From JASGTU01 sp963821815 (lineage in GTDB: Bacteria > Chloroflexota > Anaerolineae > Caldilineales > Caldilineaceae), in contig CAWGFG010000002.1 in the NCBI GenBank assembly GCA_963821815.1, positions 620,001-684,000 on the forward strand: a DNA stretch of 64,000 bases, written 5' to 3'. The notes beneath the pieces were generated by a model, which saw only the letters and a program-made list of their open reading frames with translations, had not been told where the DNA came from and made no database searches. Made by a program: the position numbers and the translations under genes. The first letter of the stretch is position 1. The number at the start of each line of letters is the position of its first letter. This document shows positions 8,805 to 18,277 of the stretch, in pieces.

Positions 8805-9684
8805 CTACGTCTCGCCGTCCTTGTCTTCGTCGGTATCAGGCGGCAAGTCCGTATTTTCTACCGCTTCGGGATCTTGTGACGGCGCGTCTTTTTCATCCTT
8901 GATCCGGTTCATATGCACATCCATCTGCGGATAGGGAATGGAGATGTCGTTTTCGTCAAAGGTCAGTTTGATTCGTTCGGTGACGTCTGTCTTCACGCCC
9001 CAGTAATCGGCATTGGCGCACCACGGTCGCACATCGAAGTTCACGCTGCTGTCGGCAAGTTCACCAAGCGTAACCGTCGGCTCCGGGTCCTCCAGTATGC
9101 GGTCATCCGCCTTTAGAATGCCCATCATGATGTCACGCGCCTTGCGCATGTCATCGTCATAGCCGATTCCGAAGACCATGTCCACGCGTTCGCGTCGGGC
9201 GGTCGGAGTTGTTGGTGATGGTACTGGTATAGATCGTGCCGTTCGGAACAATCAATGTGCGATTGTCGGCAGTGCGCAAGGTTGTAGTAAAGAGGGTTAT
9301 CTCCTCTACGATACCGCTGGCGCCGCCTGCTTCAACAAAGTGTCCCACATCGAACGGGCGAAAAATGATCAGCAGTACACCGGAGGCAAAGTTCTTCATG
9401 GAATCCTGTAACGCAATAGCGACGGCCAAACCTGCAGCGCCAAGCACAGCGATGAGCGCAGTGGTATCAATGCCCAGCGCACTGAGGGCTGCGATGATCA
9501 CCACAAATATGCCGACCCAAAAGAGTATACTGGCTGCGAAATTTACCAGTAGTACGTCTACCTTGAGCTTGAGCAGGTAGCGCTTCAGAGCCGCCACGAT
9601 CAGCTTCACAGCGATCAGGCCAGCTACCAGGATGACTAATGCCATCAAGATTTTCCAAATTAAGGCTAGGGCGAAATCCCACAT
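8805..9684 (-). pseudogene. MscS-family mechanosensitive channel, split by a frameshift
   Basis: Two overlapping reading frames make one small-conductance mechanosensitive channel. The 5' frame (from ATG 9684, GGAG upstream) has three membrane helices, the glycine/alanine-rich pore helix LGAAGLAVAIALQDSMKNFASG and the beta domain up to VPNGTIYTSTITNNSDRPTR. The 3' frame resumes with RRERVDMVFGIGYDDD, the family's next block, then the alpha/beta cytoplasmic domain and an acidic tail. The frames meet near 9190-9205. The total span is 880 bases, one more than a multiple of three, so a single extra base (or two missing) explains the split. It may be an assembly indel, since both halves are well conserved. 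Function if intact: release of solutes on hypo-osmotic shock at the inner membrane. Confidence 0.87.
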
Positions 9685-9828
9685 TACCAGTCTCCAATCT
9701 TGTCTGATTCACTTGCGGTTATGCCTGATGGCGCTGCTAGAAACAGTTGAGGTTCGAAATCTCGCACGAATTGTGCCATGACTATACCTAGACAACAAGC
9801 CATTTTTTTGGGCCGCTATCCGTCAGCC

Positions 9829-9858
9829 TTGGCATATGTTAAAATGGACATATATACT
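9829..9858 (+). promoter_or_regulatory. Sigma-70-type promoter for the URO-D-like gene
   Basis: TTGGCA (9829-9834) and TATACT (9853-9858) are separated by 18 bases and each matches five of six consensus positions. Transcription would begin near 9865, just before the GGAG at 9874-9877. This rules out the longer reading frame that opens at 9836. Confidence 0.6.
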
Positions 9859-9883
9859 TTGGTTTCCACAATTGGAGCGCGCA

Positions 9884-10963
9884 ATGCCGAAAACTGCATC
9901 GAAAAAGTTGGACTCTACCGGCGCCAGTCTCATTCGCAGACACGAAAACTGGTGGCACCGGAAGGGGTGCCTACTGGCCGCGCCGGAGGCATCTATGCTG
10001 GGCGACCTCTGGTTGCCCCTGTCAAATGGTCGAATTGCAACGGTTGATGTTGACCTCAGACCGGGCATGGTGGATGTCGACCGGATCGTCGGGCCATCCA
10101 TGGGAGGCGGTCCCATCCAGGTACTTGATGATCAACTAAGGCATGTTGGTCCGTACACGCCGATTCCTTGGGTAGAGGCTATCATGGGCGTACCCATCCG
10201 CACCACGATCCAAGGCGGCAGCATGCGAGCCCGCGACCACGTTAGCAGCTGGGAAGAGTGGGACTTTGAAGACGAGCATTTCGATGGCGATTGGTACGAT
10301 CTGCTGCTGCACTTCGTCGACCTGTTGGCCGAACGGCAGGGCGGCAAGCGCGCCATCACACAGACACTCATGCGCGGACCGACCGACCTCGCCGAGGCCG
10401 TACTGGGGCCGGAAACTATGTGTCTGGCACTGTATGACAGTCCGATCGAGATGGAAGAATTCCTAGAAGACGCTTCGGACCTGTTTATCAAGGTTCTGCA
10501 TGCGCAGTTGCGCCATATTCCGGAGATTGAAGGCGGTTATGTGAACCCGTTCGGAATCTGGTCACCGGGTACTGTCGTTCGCAATCAGTGTGACGCTACG
10601 GCATTTCTTTCCGCCGACCACTACGAAAAGTGGTTCTTTGCCCACGATATGCGCATTTGGAAGTCGGTCGATTTTTCCATACAGCATGTGCATTCGAATT
10701 CGCTCCACATACTCGAAGTGCTATTGGAGAACGAGCTGCCGCACGCCATCCAGGTGACGGTCGACATCCAACCAGCCGGTCCGTTGGTTCAGCAGGTCAT
10801 CCCCGAGTTCAAAAAGATACTTGCCAAGAAGCCGTTGATCATTGAAGGATGGCTCACCAACGATGAGGTGCGCATACTGCAACAGGAGTTGCCGGCGGAT
10901 GGCTTAAGCATCACGATTCGGCGCCAACCGGGTCAGGGTCACACCGGCTGGTATATGTCCTAA
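9884..10963 (+). CDS. Second URO-D-family protein, divergent
   Basis: The 359-residue protein has the URO-D/methyltransferase fold pattern: a prolonged N-terminal segment with GDLWLPLSNG, a central DWYDLLLHFVDLLAER helix, the barrel strand SIQHVHSNSLHILEVLLENE, and late strands KKPLIIEGWLTNDEVRIL. It differs from the gene at 1110-2153: the late cysteine is missing and the histidine motif reads QHVHSNS instead of HSDG. I see no complete zinc site, so it may be a decarboxylase-like or non-corrinoid branch. The ATG at 9884 is preceded by GGAG at 9874-9877 and by a promoter at 9829-9858. It stands alone, divergent from the MscS operon. Function unknown. Confidence 0.75.
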   Translation: MPKTASKKLDSTGASLIRRHENWWHRKGCLLAAPEASMLGDLWLPLSNGRIATVDVDLRPGMVDVDRIVGPSMGGGPIQVLDDQLRHVGPYTPIPWVEAIMGVPIRTTIQGGSMRARDHVSSWEEWDFEDEHFDGDWYDLLLHFVDLLAERQGGKRAITQTLMRGPTDLAEAVLGPETMCLALYDSPIEMEEFLEDASDLFIKVLHAQLRHIPEIEGGYVNPFGIWSPGTVVRNQCDATAFLSADHYEKWFFAHDMRIWKSVDFSIQHVHSNSLHILEVLLENELPHAIQVTVDIQPAGPLVQQVIPEFKKILAKKPLIIEGWLTNDEVRILQQELPADGLSITIRRQPGQGHTGWYMS

Positions 10964-11427
10964 CGAAAGTGAGTGTTCTGGCGGAGGTGGTGATCGAGCC
11001 GGCGCCTAGACTGATACACCCGCTATATGACGCATACTGACGGCTGAACCGTTTGCATATTAACAGCTTCTATTCGTAAATGAGTCAATGCGCAGCGTCG
11101 CCAGGCGCTGCGTTGTTATGGTGTAGAGTTTCCAGAACCAGCATCACAGTTCCAGGCAAAATCAGAGGTGCGAAACTTGAGTGAACCCATTTCAGCCGGT
11201 TCCTTTTTTCAGCTTCGGCGCTGAATGTATGTCGACACTCGGGAATTCAGCGTACGGACAGACCGCTTAAAACGGTGTTATGATCCCCGTTGGGACGTCG
11301 ATGGGGTGCTGGATGAGCGGTGCGACTATTGCATCGGACTTATGGCGCAGGAGCCGACTGCGCATTCGCAGCCCATGGCTTCGTTTCACACAGGGACAAG
11401 TTGAGACACTGAAAATGAGGAAATCAA
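10964..11427. other. Intergenic stretch without a recognisable gene
   Basis: No reading frame here looks coding. A 7-bp hairpin, CGCAGCG (11091-11097) with CGCTGCG (11106-11112), could be a weak terminator for the upstream gene but lacks a good T-run. Before the next gene an inverted repeat ACCG/CGGT lies at about 11267-11281 beside TTATGAT, a possible promoter element. Confidence 0.4.
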
Positions 11428-11745
11428 ATGATTGCTGTAGCCAATCGAATTTTTGTCAATCCCGAGTACGCAGATCAGTTTGAAGAACGATTTCGACATC
11501 GCGCTGGGCTGGTAGACAAACAGGCCGGTTTCGAAGAGAATATGGTGCTTCGACCGACAACGGAAGGCGAACCCTATGTCGTTCTTAGTTTTTGGGATAG
11601 CAGAGAACAGTTCGAAGCCTGGACAAAATCGGACGCGTTTACGAAGGGTCATGCGCAATCGGGCACCTTGCCCAAGGATGTATTCACAGCACCAAGCAAA
11701 CTGGAAATCCACGAAGTCTTCCTAGACACGCGCGAAGACAGGTAG
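11428..11745 (+). CDS. IsdG/ABM-family monooxygenase, probable haem-degrading
   Basis: The 105-residue protein is a single ferredoxin-like ABM domain. The three residues that define the IsdG haem oxygenase branch are in register: N6 in VANRIFV, W65 in FEAWTKSD and H75 in KGHAQSG, almost the same numbering as staphylococcal IsdG (N7, W66, H76). A dimer of such subunits would open haem to release iron. Some ABM proteins instead oxidise quinones or polyketides, but those lack this triad. The ATG is preceded by GAGGAAA. The gene is monocistronic, ending at a strong terminator. No haem transporter is nearby, so a housekeeping role is as likely as iron piracy. Confidence 0.85.
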   Translation: MIAVANRIFVNPEYADQFEERFRHRAGLVDKQAGFEENMVLRPTTEGEPYVVLSFWDSREQFEAWTKSDAFTKGHAQSGTLPKDVFTAPSKLEIHEVFLDTREDR

Positions 11746-11784
11746 CCGGGCGAGACATCTTTAAAATCTTCAAAAAGAGTTGCG

Positions 11785-11818
11785 GGAGCGCCTAGCATAT
11801 GAAGGCGCTCCTTTTTTT
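11785..11818 (+). terminator. Rho-independent terminator
   Basis: The perfect 8-bp stem GGAGCGCC (11785-11792) / GGCGCTCC (11804-11811) is followed by seven T residues. It ends the ABM gene and also separates it from the convergent DinB-like gene. Confidence 0.92.
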
Positions 11819-11831
11819 AGTCGTTAGTCGC

Positions 11832-12353
11832 CTAAATGGCATATCCTTTCAAGCCTTGAAGGCCTTTGATTGCAGAGATCTCGCCGGTGTGAGAAAAGGT
11901 ATTCATCAGCATGATGGTGAATACCTCGGACAGTGTTGTCTTGCCGAATGACGCAAATTCCGTTTCTGTGGACAGGTCATCGTCGTCCAGGTTGGCGAGG
12001 ATTTCATCGATAGTCTGGAACACGGCTTTTCTATATTCTCGCATCGCAGTCTCATCAACCTGTACACGCTTCCCCCATTCGAGCCAGCTAGCAGAATCCG
12101 GAGGCGGCTCACTCAACACTCCGGCACCGGCGAACCTGGTTGCAATGAGCGGCTCGCGTTCGCCTACCATACTGACCACGTACACATCGAGACCGACGAC
12201 CGTGTGACTAAGCTGTCCTGCAATGGGACTGACACCGTCTCCGGGAGGCGCATAGGTCATTGCCTCCGGTGTGACACCTTCCAACGTACCTACTAACCAA
12301 TCCTCCGCCTGTTTGTACTGCTGCCGTAGAAGCTCCGCTGCTGTTCGAGACAT
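11832..12353 (-). CDS. DinB-fold metal-binding protein
   Basis: The 173-residue four-helix-bundle protein belongs to the DinB/YfiT-like superfamily. Metal-ligand histidines are visible in GQLSHTVVGLD (H50) and NTFSHTGEISAIKG near residue 155. The latter is a typical ending of the family (HxGEI followed by a GLQGLKGY tail). DinB-like proteins include mycothiol- and bacillithiol-dependent transferases and many proteins of unknown role; the particular reaction cannot be assigned. It is a single gene on the minus strand, convergent with the ABM gene. A GGAGAAA sits seven bases before the ATG. Confidence 0.87.
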   Translation of the reverse strand: MSRTAAELLRQQYKQAEDWLVGTLEGVTPEAMTYAPPGDGVSPIAGQLSHTVVGLDVYVVSMVGEREPLIATRFAGAGVLSEPPPDSASWLEWGKRVQVDETAMREYRKAVFQTIDEILANLDDDDLSTETEFASFGKTTLSEVFTIMLMNTFSHTGEISAIKGLQGLKGYAI

Positions 12354-12716
12354 GTGGTTTCTCCTTTATTTCTCCTGATGACGTCTTCCTACAATCGGTA
12401 CTTTGCCGCATCCACAGTGGTCGATGGAGGGATGCAATAGGGTTCAGTGCCGACCTGCTGGCTCTCCGGTCGGTGGAGTATACTGAATCATAGGTGACGT
12501 GGCAACCATGCTTTGCACAATCTACTACGCAAGAGTTAGCAGTACCGTCAGCCGCACAATCCGCCGAACTGACACTGTCCGACGAAAGAGGCGGTTGCAG
12601 TGTCCGCGACGTGGTGCACAACGGTCCCTATGATAAAATAAGGTCAAAATCCATTTAATCTTGTTTGACCGTTCGCGCCGATTTCTGCGTGCGGACGTAC
12701 CTGTGAATTGGGGCAG
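12354..12716. other. Divergent intergenic region, promoters likely
   Basis: It lies between the DinB-like gene (minus) and the membrane-protein gene (plus). No coding frame is convincing. An AT-rich TATGATAAAATAAGG segment at 12629-12643 could hold a -10 element for the plus-strand operon, but no good -35 sits at the right distance. Confidence 0.35.
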
Positions 12717-13562
12717 ATGCCAAGCATATCCGAATTACTTCAAAGGCTGATGGAACGCCTGCGAAGCTTGAATCCACAAGAGTTCATCGATGGACTAGAC
12801 TTCGGTCAGTGGCCTTCCTGGTCGCGCATTATTCAATCTATGGACCTAGTTGCATGGACGCTTGTGCTGCTGCTCCTGTTGGCGTTGGCTCTTGGCATCG
12901 TTCTCGTACTCAGTACGCGACGTACATTTGTCCATCCCGATGAACCAGAGTCCACCCCTGATATGCTCATAGAGCAGCTGAAGCGTGATCCAACTATCCT
13001 AGCCCCTGTGTCGATACTCAGCCGGCTGGGTGCAGAGTCCACGCTGGAACTGCTGGAATACGGCGATGAGGTGGATTCCAAGGACTGGCGTTATAAGTGG
13101 AGCGGCGTGCGTGAAGAGTTGTTACGATTGATGGGCCAGCAGAACGCGTTCGGTCCTACGTATGCACTGGCGCGTTACTATCATAGCGACGATCCGCAGG
13201 AACCAGACACGATTCGTATACGTCGTACTGCCTTGGTACACAAGTTAGGGTTGGGCCGTCACCTGGACCCAAACCCGGATGGACACGAAGCGCAATTGCG
13301 TATCCGGTGCCACGCGGCCGAGATTCGCGGCGATTTGGGCTTCGAAGGTGAGACGTTCTGGCTAATGCCGGATGAACCGTCGCCGTCTGCGCAGGGACCG
13401 TTGATCGAGATGGACCCGATCGAGTTTCAGACTTTGCAGGAGGCCGAGCTGCATATGCACATCCGGCGAACGCCGACGGTGGGCGGCGGTTTTCGCCTTG
13501 GTTTTGAAAAACGGCGTAAAATGTGGGTAATCGTCGACGAAGAAGTGGAATGGGTTAGCTGA
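12717..13562 (+). CDS. Membrane-anchored protein of unknown function
   Basis: The protein of about 281 residues has one strong membrane helix, VAWTLVLLLLLALALGIVLVL, at residues 46-66. A short amphipathic N-terminal region precedes it and a soluble domain of about 210 residues follows. The soluble part has charged helices (WRYKWSGVREELLRLMGQQN, YALARYYHSDDPQEPDT) and a beta-rich end (HMHIRRTPTVGGGFRLGFEKRRKMW). I do not recognise the family. I prefer the ATG at 12717, with GGGG six bases upstream, over the TTG three codons earlier. It ends four bases before the next gene, so it is likely a partner of that 7TM-HTH protein. Confidence 0.75.
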   Translation: MPSISELLQRLMERLRSLNPQEFIDGLDFGQWPSWSRIIQSMDLVAWTLVLLLLLALALGIVLVLSTRRTFVHPDEPESTPDMLIEQLKRDPTILAPVSILSRLGAESTLELLEYGDEVDSKDWRYKWSGVREELLRLMGQQNAFGPTYALARYYHSDDPQEPDTIRIRRTALVHKLGLGRHLDPNPDGHEAQLRIRCHAAEIRGDLGFEGETFWLMPDEPSPSAQGPLIEMDPIEFQTLQEAELHMHIRRTPTVGGGFRLGFEKRRKMWVIVDEEVEWVS

Positions 13563-13566
13563 GCGG

Positions 13567-15597
13567 ATGAACGTGCTAGGACTTACCGGAATAGACATAC
13601 TGGCGTATTTCAACGTTGCGCTATCCTCGGTCATTGTCATTCTTGCGTTTTCGCTGTTGGCCTACACGCTGACATACAACTTCCGCAACGACGTTGCACG
13701 CTGGTTCGCATTTCTGCTGCTCTGCGTCGCTCTCGTCTACTCCGGCGACGTGGCGTTGGACCGTGCGCTGTCGGCTGAGTCTGCCGGCCGCTGGCTGCGG
13801 CTGCAGTGGCTCGGCGTGGCGCTCTTGCCGGCTGCCAGCTATCAGTTTTCCACAGCTGTGTTGAAAGCCACGAACTTCCGCCTGGGACGACGTGTAACCG
13901 TCGGCCGAATCACAATCGCGATTTCGGCTGTCTGTGCGCTCTTTGCCCTGTTCACGCCATTCATCGTCAAGTCTGTGAATTACGTGCCGCCTATCAGCTA
14001 CCTGGAAGCCGGTCCGCTCTACTGGCTTTTTGCCGTGCTGTTTCTCATTGCCACGATTATGGCAGTGGGAAATATTTGGAAGGCGCGCAGCCGCAGTCTC
14101 ACAGAAGGTACTCGCCGGCGCATGACCTATCTGCTTGCGGGCATACTCGCGCCAAGCATCGGCACGTTCCCCTATGTCATCGGCGCCAGCAGCCTAAGCG
14201 ATCGACCGGATTTCACCGTTGTTGTGCTGATCATGGCGCTCTTTGTCAACGGGTTTGTGGCCACCATGCTGCCGGTGATGAGCTATGCCGTAGCCTATTT
14301 TGGCGTGCTGACGCCGGACCGTGTGGTCCGCTATCGCATGTTGCGCTTCTTCATTCGCGCACCCGTTGTGGCCATTCTCGTAATCCTGGCCATTCAGACC
14401 ATTCCTAAGGTGGAGTCATTACTGGGCCTGCCCAGGGACGTCGTGCTCTTTAGCGTCATCGTCATGATCATCGTGCTCAGCCAGCTCGTATTGAGCGTAA
14501 CGAAATCGTCGGTTGACCGTCTTGTTTACCGAGAGGACCGCGAGGAAATCGCGTGGCTGCGCGAGTTGGATCGGCGGCTGCTGACAACAACCGACCTGCG
14601 CCAGTATTTGGACAATAACCTGGTTGCGCTTTGCGAATTCCTCCGAGTGGCATCAGGCTTTGTGGCGGCAGTTGCCGGAGCGGACCTTGTGTTGGAAGCG
14701 GTAGTAGGTCCGCCGGAAACTCGACATAAAGTAACTGATGTTGAAGACTGGAACGAGGCACTGTCTTCGGTGCTGCGCCGTGAAGCGACGGTCCAGCCGG
14801 TCTCACATCAAGGTTACTGGATATGGCCGCTGTTGGAGTCTGAAGGCAACGGCGAATCAAAGCAGCGTGCCCTGGGATTACTGGGTGTTCAGGCACGAAC
14901 CGAAACGCCGCTGTTAACTGAAGACGAGGTCGCACTGCTCGGGCGTATGGTTGAAAATGTGGGCCGTGCGCTGATGGATCGGCAGCTGCAGCAACAGGTG
15001 CTGATAGTATTGCGCCGCATCATACCGGATGTAGAACGCATTCAGCAGATGCGCAATGCGGTACCCTATAGCGTCGCCGACAGCGAAGAGTCTACAGTTG
15101 ACGCGCTGCTGAATCCGAGCCCTATCCACAGCCCCGAGTTTGAGGCGTGGGTCAAGGATGCACTACGGCACTATTGGGGCGGACCAAAGCTTTCTCGTAG
15201 TCCGCTGGTGGAGTTGCGACTCGTCGATGAGGCGCTGGATGAGGGTAGCGAGAACTCGACCAAAGCGCTGCGACAGGTGTTGGACTCGGCAATTCTGAAG
15301 CTGAAACCAGACGGTGCCCAGAATTTGAGCAGGCCAGAGTGGCTGCTTTACAACATCCTGGATATGCGTTTTATCCAGGGACGCAAAGTACGTGAGATTG
15401 CCGACCGCTTGGCCATCAGCGAAAGCGACCTCTATCGCAAGCAGCGCGTCGCAGTTGGTCAACTCGCCCACGTGCTAGCTGAGATGGAACGGCAGGACAT
15501 CGGCGGCGCTCCGGAAGAACCGGCGAAACAAGAGGCGGATGGGACCGCCAAACCGCTGAATCATACTGAGAAAACTCGGTCCAATCGGGAGACGTGA
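13567..15597 (+). CDS. 7TM sensor protein with GAF-like and C-terminal HTH domains
   Basis: The 676-residue protein begins with about eight hydrophobic helices over residues 10-310, similar to the N-terminal 7TM region of some sensor histidine kinases. A linker and a region resembling GAF (about 345-470, LDNNLVALCEFLRVASGFVAAVAG and LLGVQARTETPLLTEDEVALLGRMVENVG) follow. The C-terminal 60 residues hold VREIADRLAISESDLYRKQRVAVGQL, a sigma-region-4/LuxR-like helix-turn-helix. There is no histidine kinase core. It could be a membrane-bound one-component regulator, or the HTH may contact another protein. It sits in a tight cluster with the preceding membrane protein, and ftsK follows about 190 bases later. 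Confidence 0.75.
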   Translation: MNVLGLTGIDILAYFNVALSSVIVILAFSLLAYTLTYNFRNDVARWFAFLLLCVALVYSGDVALDRALSAESAGRWLRLQWLGVALLPAASYQFSTAVLKATNFRLGRRVTVGRITIAISAVCALFALFTPFIVKSVNYVPPISYLEAGPLYWLFAVLFLIATIMAVGNIWKARSRSLTEGTRRRMTYLLAGILAPSIGTFPYVIGASSLSDRPDFTVVVLIMALFVNGFVATMLPVMSYAVAYFGVLTPDRVVRYRMLRFFIRAPVVAILVILAIQTIPKVESLLGLPRDVVLFSVIVMIIVLSQLVLSVTKSSVDRLVYREDREEIAWLRELDRRLLTTTDLRQYLDNNLVALCEFLRVASGFVAAVAGADLVLEAVVGPPETRHKVTDVEDWNEALSSVLRREATVQPVSHQGYWIWPLLESEGNGESKQRALGLLGVQARTETPLLTEDEVALLGRMVENVGRALMDRQLQQQVLIVLRRIIPDVERIQQMRNAVPYSVADSEESTVDALLNPSPIHSPEFEAWVKDALRHYWGGPKLSRSPLVELRLVDEALDEGSENSTKALRQVLDSAILKLKPDGAQNLSRPEWLLYNILDMRFIQGRKVREIADRLAISESDLYRKQRVAVGQLAHVLAEMERQDIGGAPEEPAKQEADGTAKPLNHTEKTRSNRET

Positions 15598-15786
15598 CAA
15601 GTGCGCTGCGGCGTCATGTCCCCGTCGCAGAAGACTGTCATCGTAACCAGTCCATACATTATCAGGTACTACAGTAGCCGCAGCAACGGTACGTCCGGCG
15701 GATGGAACAGCCACCGGTCAGGTACGTCATAGTGCGTGTCGCGGCGCACGCGGAGACAAATCCCCAAACTCGCCGCACAAATCAAC

Positions 15787-18129
15787 ATGGCGAAAGCGGA
15801 ACTCAGCGTTGATCAGTTGCCACAGGTTCTGATCAAGGTACAAAGAAAATATATGACAGAGATTGCAGGCGCTGTGGTTTTCGGCCTTGGCGTCCTGGCA
15901 TTCGCGTCTCTGCGCAGTTCCGAAAACGTGGTCTGGCTGCAGCAAGCTGCAGGCTGGACCGCGCCCCTCTTCGCGCTTTCCTTTGTCGTCGCCGGCGTCG
16001 CACTGGTTTTCCGCGAACGCGCCGGCTACTGGAGTCCGGAAGCGCTCCTGGGGGCGGAGCTGCTACTGTTTTCGCTGGCATCCGCCACGTGGGTGGTGCA
16101 GAATAAGCCGTACGTTATGGGCGCCGAAGTCGACGGAACGGGCGGCGGTATCTTAGGCTATATGATGGGCGGCGCTCTGTCCGAGCTGCTTGGTCACGGC
16201 GTCGCGTTGATTGTGTTGGCGCTTACGGCTGTCGTTGGCGCCTATCTGGTTATCCGCTATTCACCGCTCATCTACATTCCAGCCTATACGGCGCGACTAT
16301 TACCTGTGTTGCTCGTTTATGTGCGCTGGCTGGCGGAGAAGGTTGTCAGCTACGAAGAAGTTGACGACGTCGGCTATCAGTCATTGCCGCGCACGAGAAA
16401 CTTCGTCGAACCGTACAGCGACACAGCAGAATCCAGCGAGGCAGGCGTCGCTGACTGGGATCAGTTTTTTGGCGCACCGCCATCTTACTCGAACGTGGAA
16501 CAGGGCGCGCAAGCACAGCTTTCAGCGGCCGTTCCGATGAGCGCTGCAGATTCATCAGGCCAGACAGCAGCTTCGTCCAGCACTCAAAAGTCAGATGGTT
16601 CCGCCAAGAAGCGCAAGACGACTGCTGCGAAAACGAGTTCGGACAAGAAGAGTAGTCCGGCTTCCCGCGCTGCGAGCACGATTGTTTACCCGCCTATCGA
16701 GCTGCTGAAGGCCGACGCAGGCGTGTACGGCGGGGCCGATGCGCGCATCCTTGAGCAGACCATCGAAAAGACGCTTGGCGACTTCGACGTGCCGGTGCGC
16801 GTGGTTCACGTCGAAAGCGGACCAACCGTCACGCAATTCGGCGTCGAGCCGCTCTTCCAGGAGAAGTCCGGCCGTCGACGCAAGGTGCGTGTGAACCGAA
16901 TCGCCAGTTTGGCCGATGATTTGGCACTGGCATTGGCCGCGAAATCAGTTCGTATCGAGGCGCCTGTCCCTGGACGCCCGTATGTAGGCATCGAGGTGCC
17001 CAACTCGGATAAGTCCATGGTAGCGCTGCGCGGGATCATGGAGAGCAAGGTCATGAACGCAAAGGGCGAACTACTCCTTGGTCTCGGGCGCGACACTTCC
17101 GGCGAACCGGTTGTTATGGATCTGACCAAGGCGCCGCACATGCTTATCGCAGGCGCAACGGGCAGCGGCAAGTCGGTGTGCATCAACAGCATCCTCACGA
17201 GCCTGCTCATGAAGCATGGCCCGGATACGCTGCAGCTCGTTCTCGTAGACCCTAAGATGGTCGAACTGCCAGGCTACAACGGCATTCCGCACCTCATCGG
17301 CAAGGTCATCACTGATGTGGAACAGGTGATGGGCGCATTGACGTGGCTGCTCATCCAGATGGATGACCGCTATCAGCTCTTCCGGGAGCATGGCGTGAAG
17401 AATATTACCGCCTACAACGAAAAAGCGCGCAAGCACAAGCGCGGTAAAGATGCCATGGAGACGCTGCCCTACATCGTGCTTGTGGTGGACGAGCTGGCGG
17501 ATCTGATGATGACGGCTGCAGAGGACGTGGAGCGGCAGGTGACGCGGCTGGCGCAGATGGCGCGAGCCACAGGCATCCATCTCATATTGGCAACACAGCG
17601 CCCCAGCACGGATGTCGTCACAGGTGTTATCAAGGCCAACTTCCCTACTCGCATCTCCTTTGCCGTGACCAGCCAAGTTGACAGTCGCGTCATCCTGGAC
17701 CAGCAGGGCGCTGAGCGGCTGCTAGGCCAAGGCGACATGCTCTTCTTGCGACCGGACGCGGCCAAGCTCTACCGCCTGCAAGGCTGCTACGTCTCTGATG
17801 AGGAGATCGACGATATCGTCAGCTTCTGGAAGCAGAATGGCGACGACAGCAAGGTTATCGTTCCGCCTTGGAATGGTCTCATGGACCGAATGGATGACGA
17901 GGATGAATTGATACTCGACGCCATGGACCTGTTGCGTGGAATGAAATCGTGCAGCACGAGTATGCTGCAACGCAAGCTGCGGCTGGGCTATCCGAAGGCA
18001 GCGCGGCTGATGGGCCAGCTAGAGGATCGGGGTGCGGTGGGGCCGGATATGGGCGGCGGAAAAGGGCGCAAGGTGCTCATCAAGAGTGAGGATGAGGAAG
18101 ACGAACTGGAAGAGTTGGAGAGCGTATAA
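15787..18129 (+). CDS. ftsK: FtsK/SpoIIIE family DNA translocase
   Basis: FtsK pumps chromosomal DNA through the closing division septum and helps resolve dimers. Four or five membrane helices occupy residues 30-200, followed by a short Ser/Lys-rich linker (to about 300). The motor follows, with Walker A IAGATGSGKSVCINS (near residue 453) and Walker B PYIVLVVDELADLMM (near 564). The C-terminal gamma winged helix includes STSMLQRKLRLGYPKAARLMGQLE, which reads KOPS/SRS-type DNA signals. The linker is much shorter than in E. coli FtsK and typical of the SpoIIIE size class. I chose the ATG at 15787; a GTG at 15736 would add 17 basic residues and cannot be excluded, as neither has a clear ribosome-binding site. 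Confidence 0.95.
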   Translation: MAKAELSVDQLPQVLIKVQRKYMTEIAGAVVFGLGVLAFASLRSSENVVWLQQAAGWTAPLFALSFVVAGVALVFRERAGYWSPEALLGAELLLFSLASATWVVQNKPYVMGAEVDGTGGGILGYMMGGALSELLGHGVALIVLALTAVVGAYLVIRYSPLIYIPAYTARLLPVLLVYVRWLAEKVVSYEEVDDVGYQSLPRTRNFVEPYSDTAESSEAGVADWDQFFGAPPSYSNVEQGAQAQLSAAVPMSAADSSGQTAASSSTQKSDGSAKKRKTTAAKTSSDKKSSPASRAASTIVYPPIELLKADAGVYGGADARILEQTIEKTLGDFDVPVRVVHVESGPTVTQFGVEPLFQEKSGRRRKVRVNRIASLADDLALALAAKSVRIEAPVPGRPYVGIEVPNSDKSMVALRGIMESKVMNAKGELLLGLGRDTSGEPVVMDLTKAPHMLIAGATGSGKSVCINSILTSLLMKHGPDTLQLVLVDPKMVELPGYNGIPHLIGKVITDVEQVMGALTWLLIQMDDRYQLFREHGVKNITAYNEKARKHKRGKDAMETLPYIVLVVDELADLMMTAAEDVERQVTRLAQMARATGIHLILATQRPSTDVVTGVIKANFPTRISFAVTSQVDSRVILDQQGAERLLGQGDMLFLRPDAAKLYRLQGCYVSDEEIDDIVSFWKQNGDDSKVIVPPWNGLMDRMDDEDELILDAMDLLRGMKSCSTSMLQRKLRLGYPKAARLMGQLEDRGAVGPDMGGGKGRKVLIKSEDEEDELEELESV

Positions 18130-18210
18130 GCGTTGCTGGTTCCTTGCTTGTTGGGAGCGGACTCCATTCTACAGTATCGAGGTTGCGTCTCCTTTTGATC
18201 GAAACAGATA

Positions 18211-18232
18211 GGCTGGCGGCTAGCCGCCAGCC
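18211..18232. terminator. Probable bidirectional terminator between ftsK and ftsH
   Basis: A perfect inverted repeat, GGCTGGCGG-CTAG-CCGCCAGCC, lies between the two convergent genes. A strong hairpin could form on either strand. Neither side has a long T-run, so termination may be inefficient or Rho-assisted. Confidence 0.6.
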
Positions 18233-18277
18233 TTGATTACTGCTCAAGTCTATTGTTGTGGAACGCTTGCAGAACCT

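Noticed and set aside
9160..9260. Programmed frameshift in MscS
   Set aside because: No slippery heptamer or downstream stimulator is clear; an indel is simpler.
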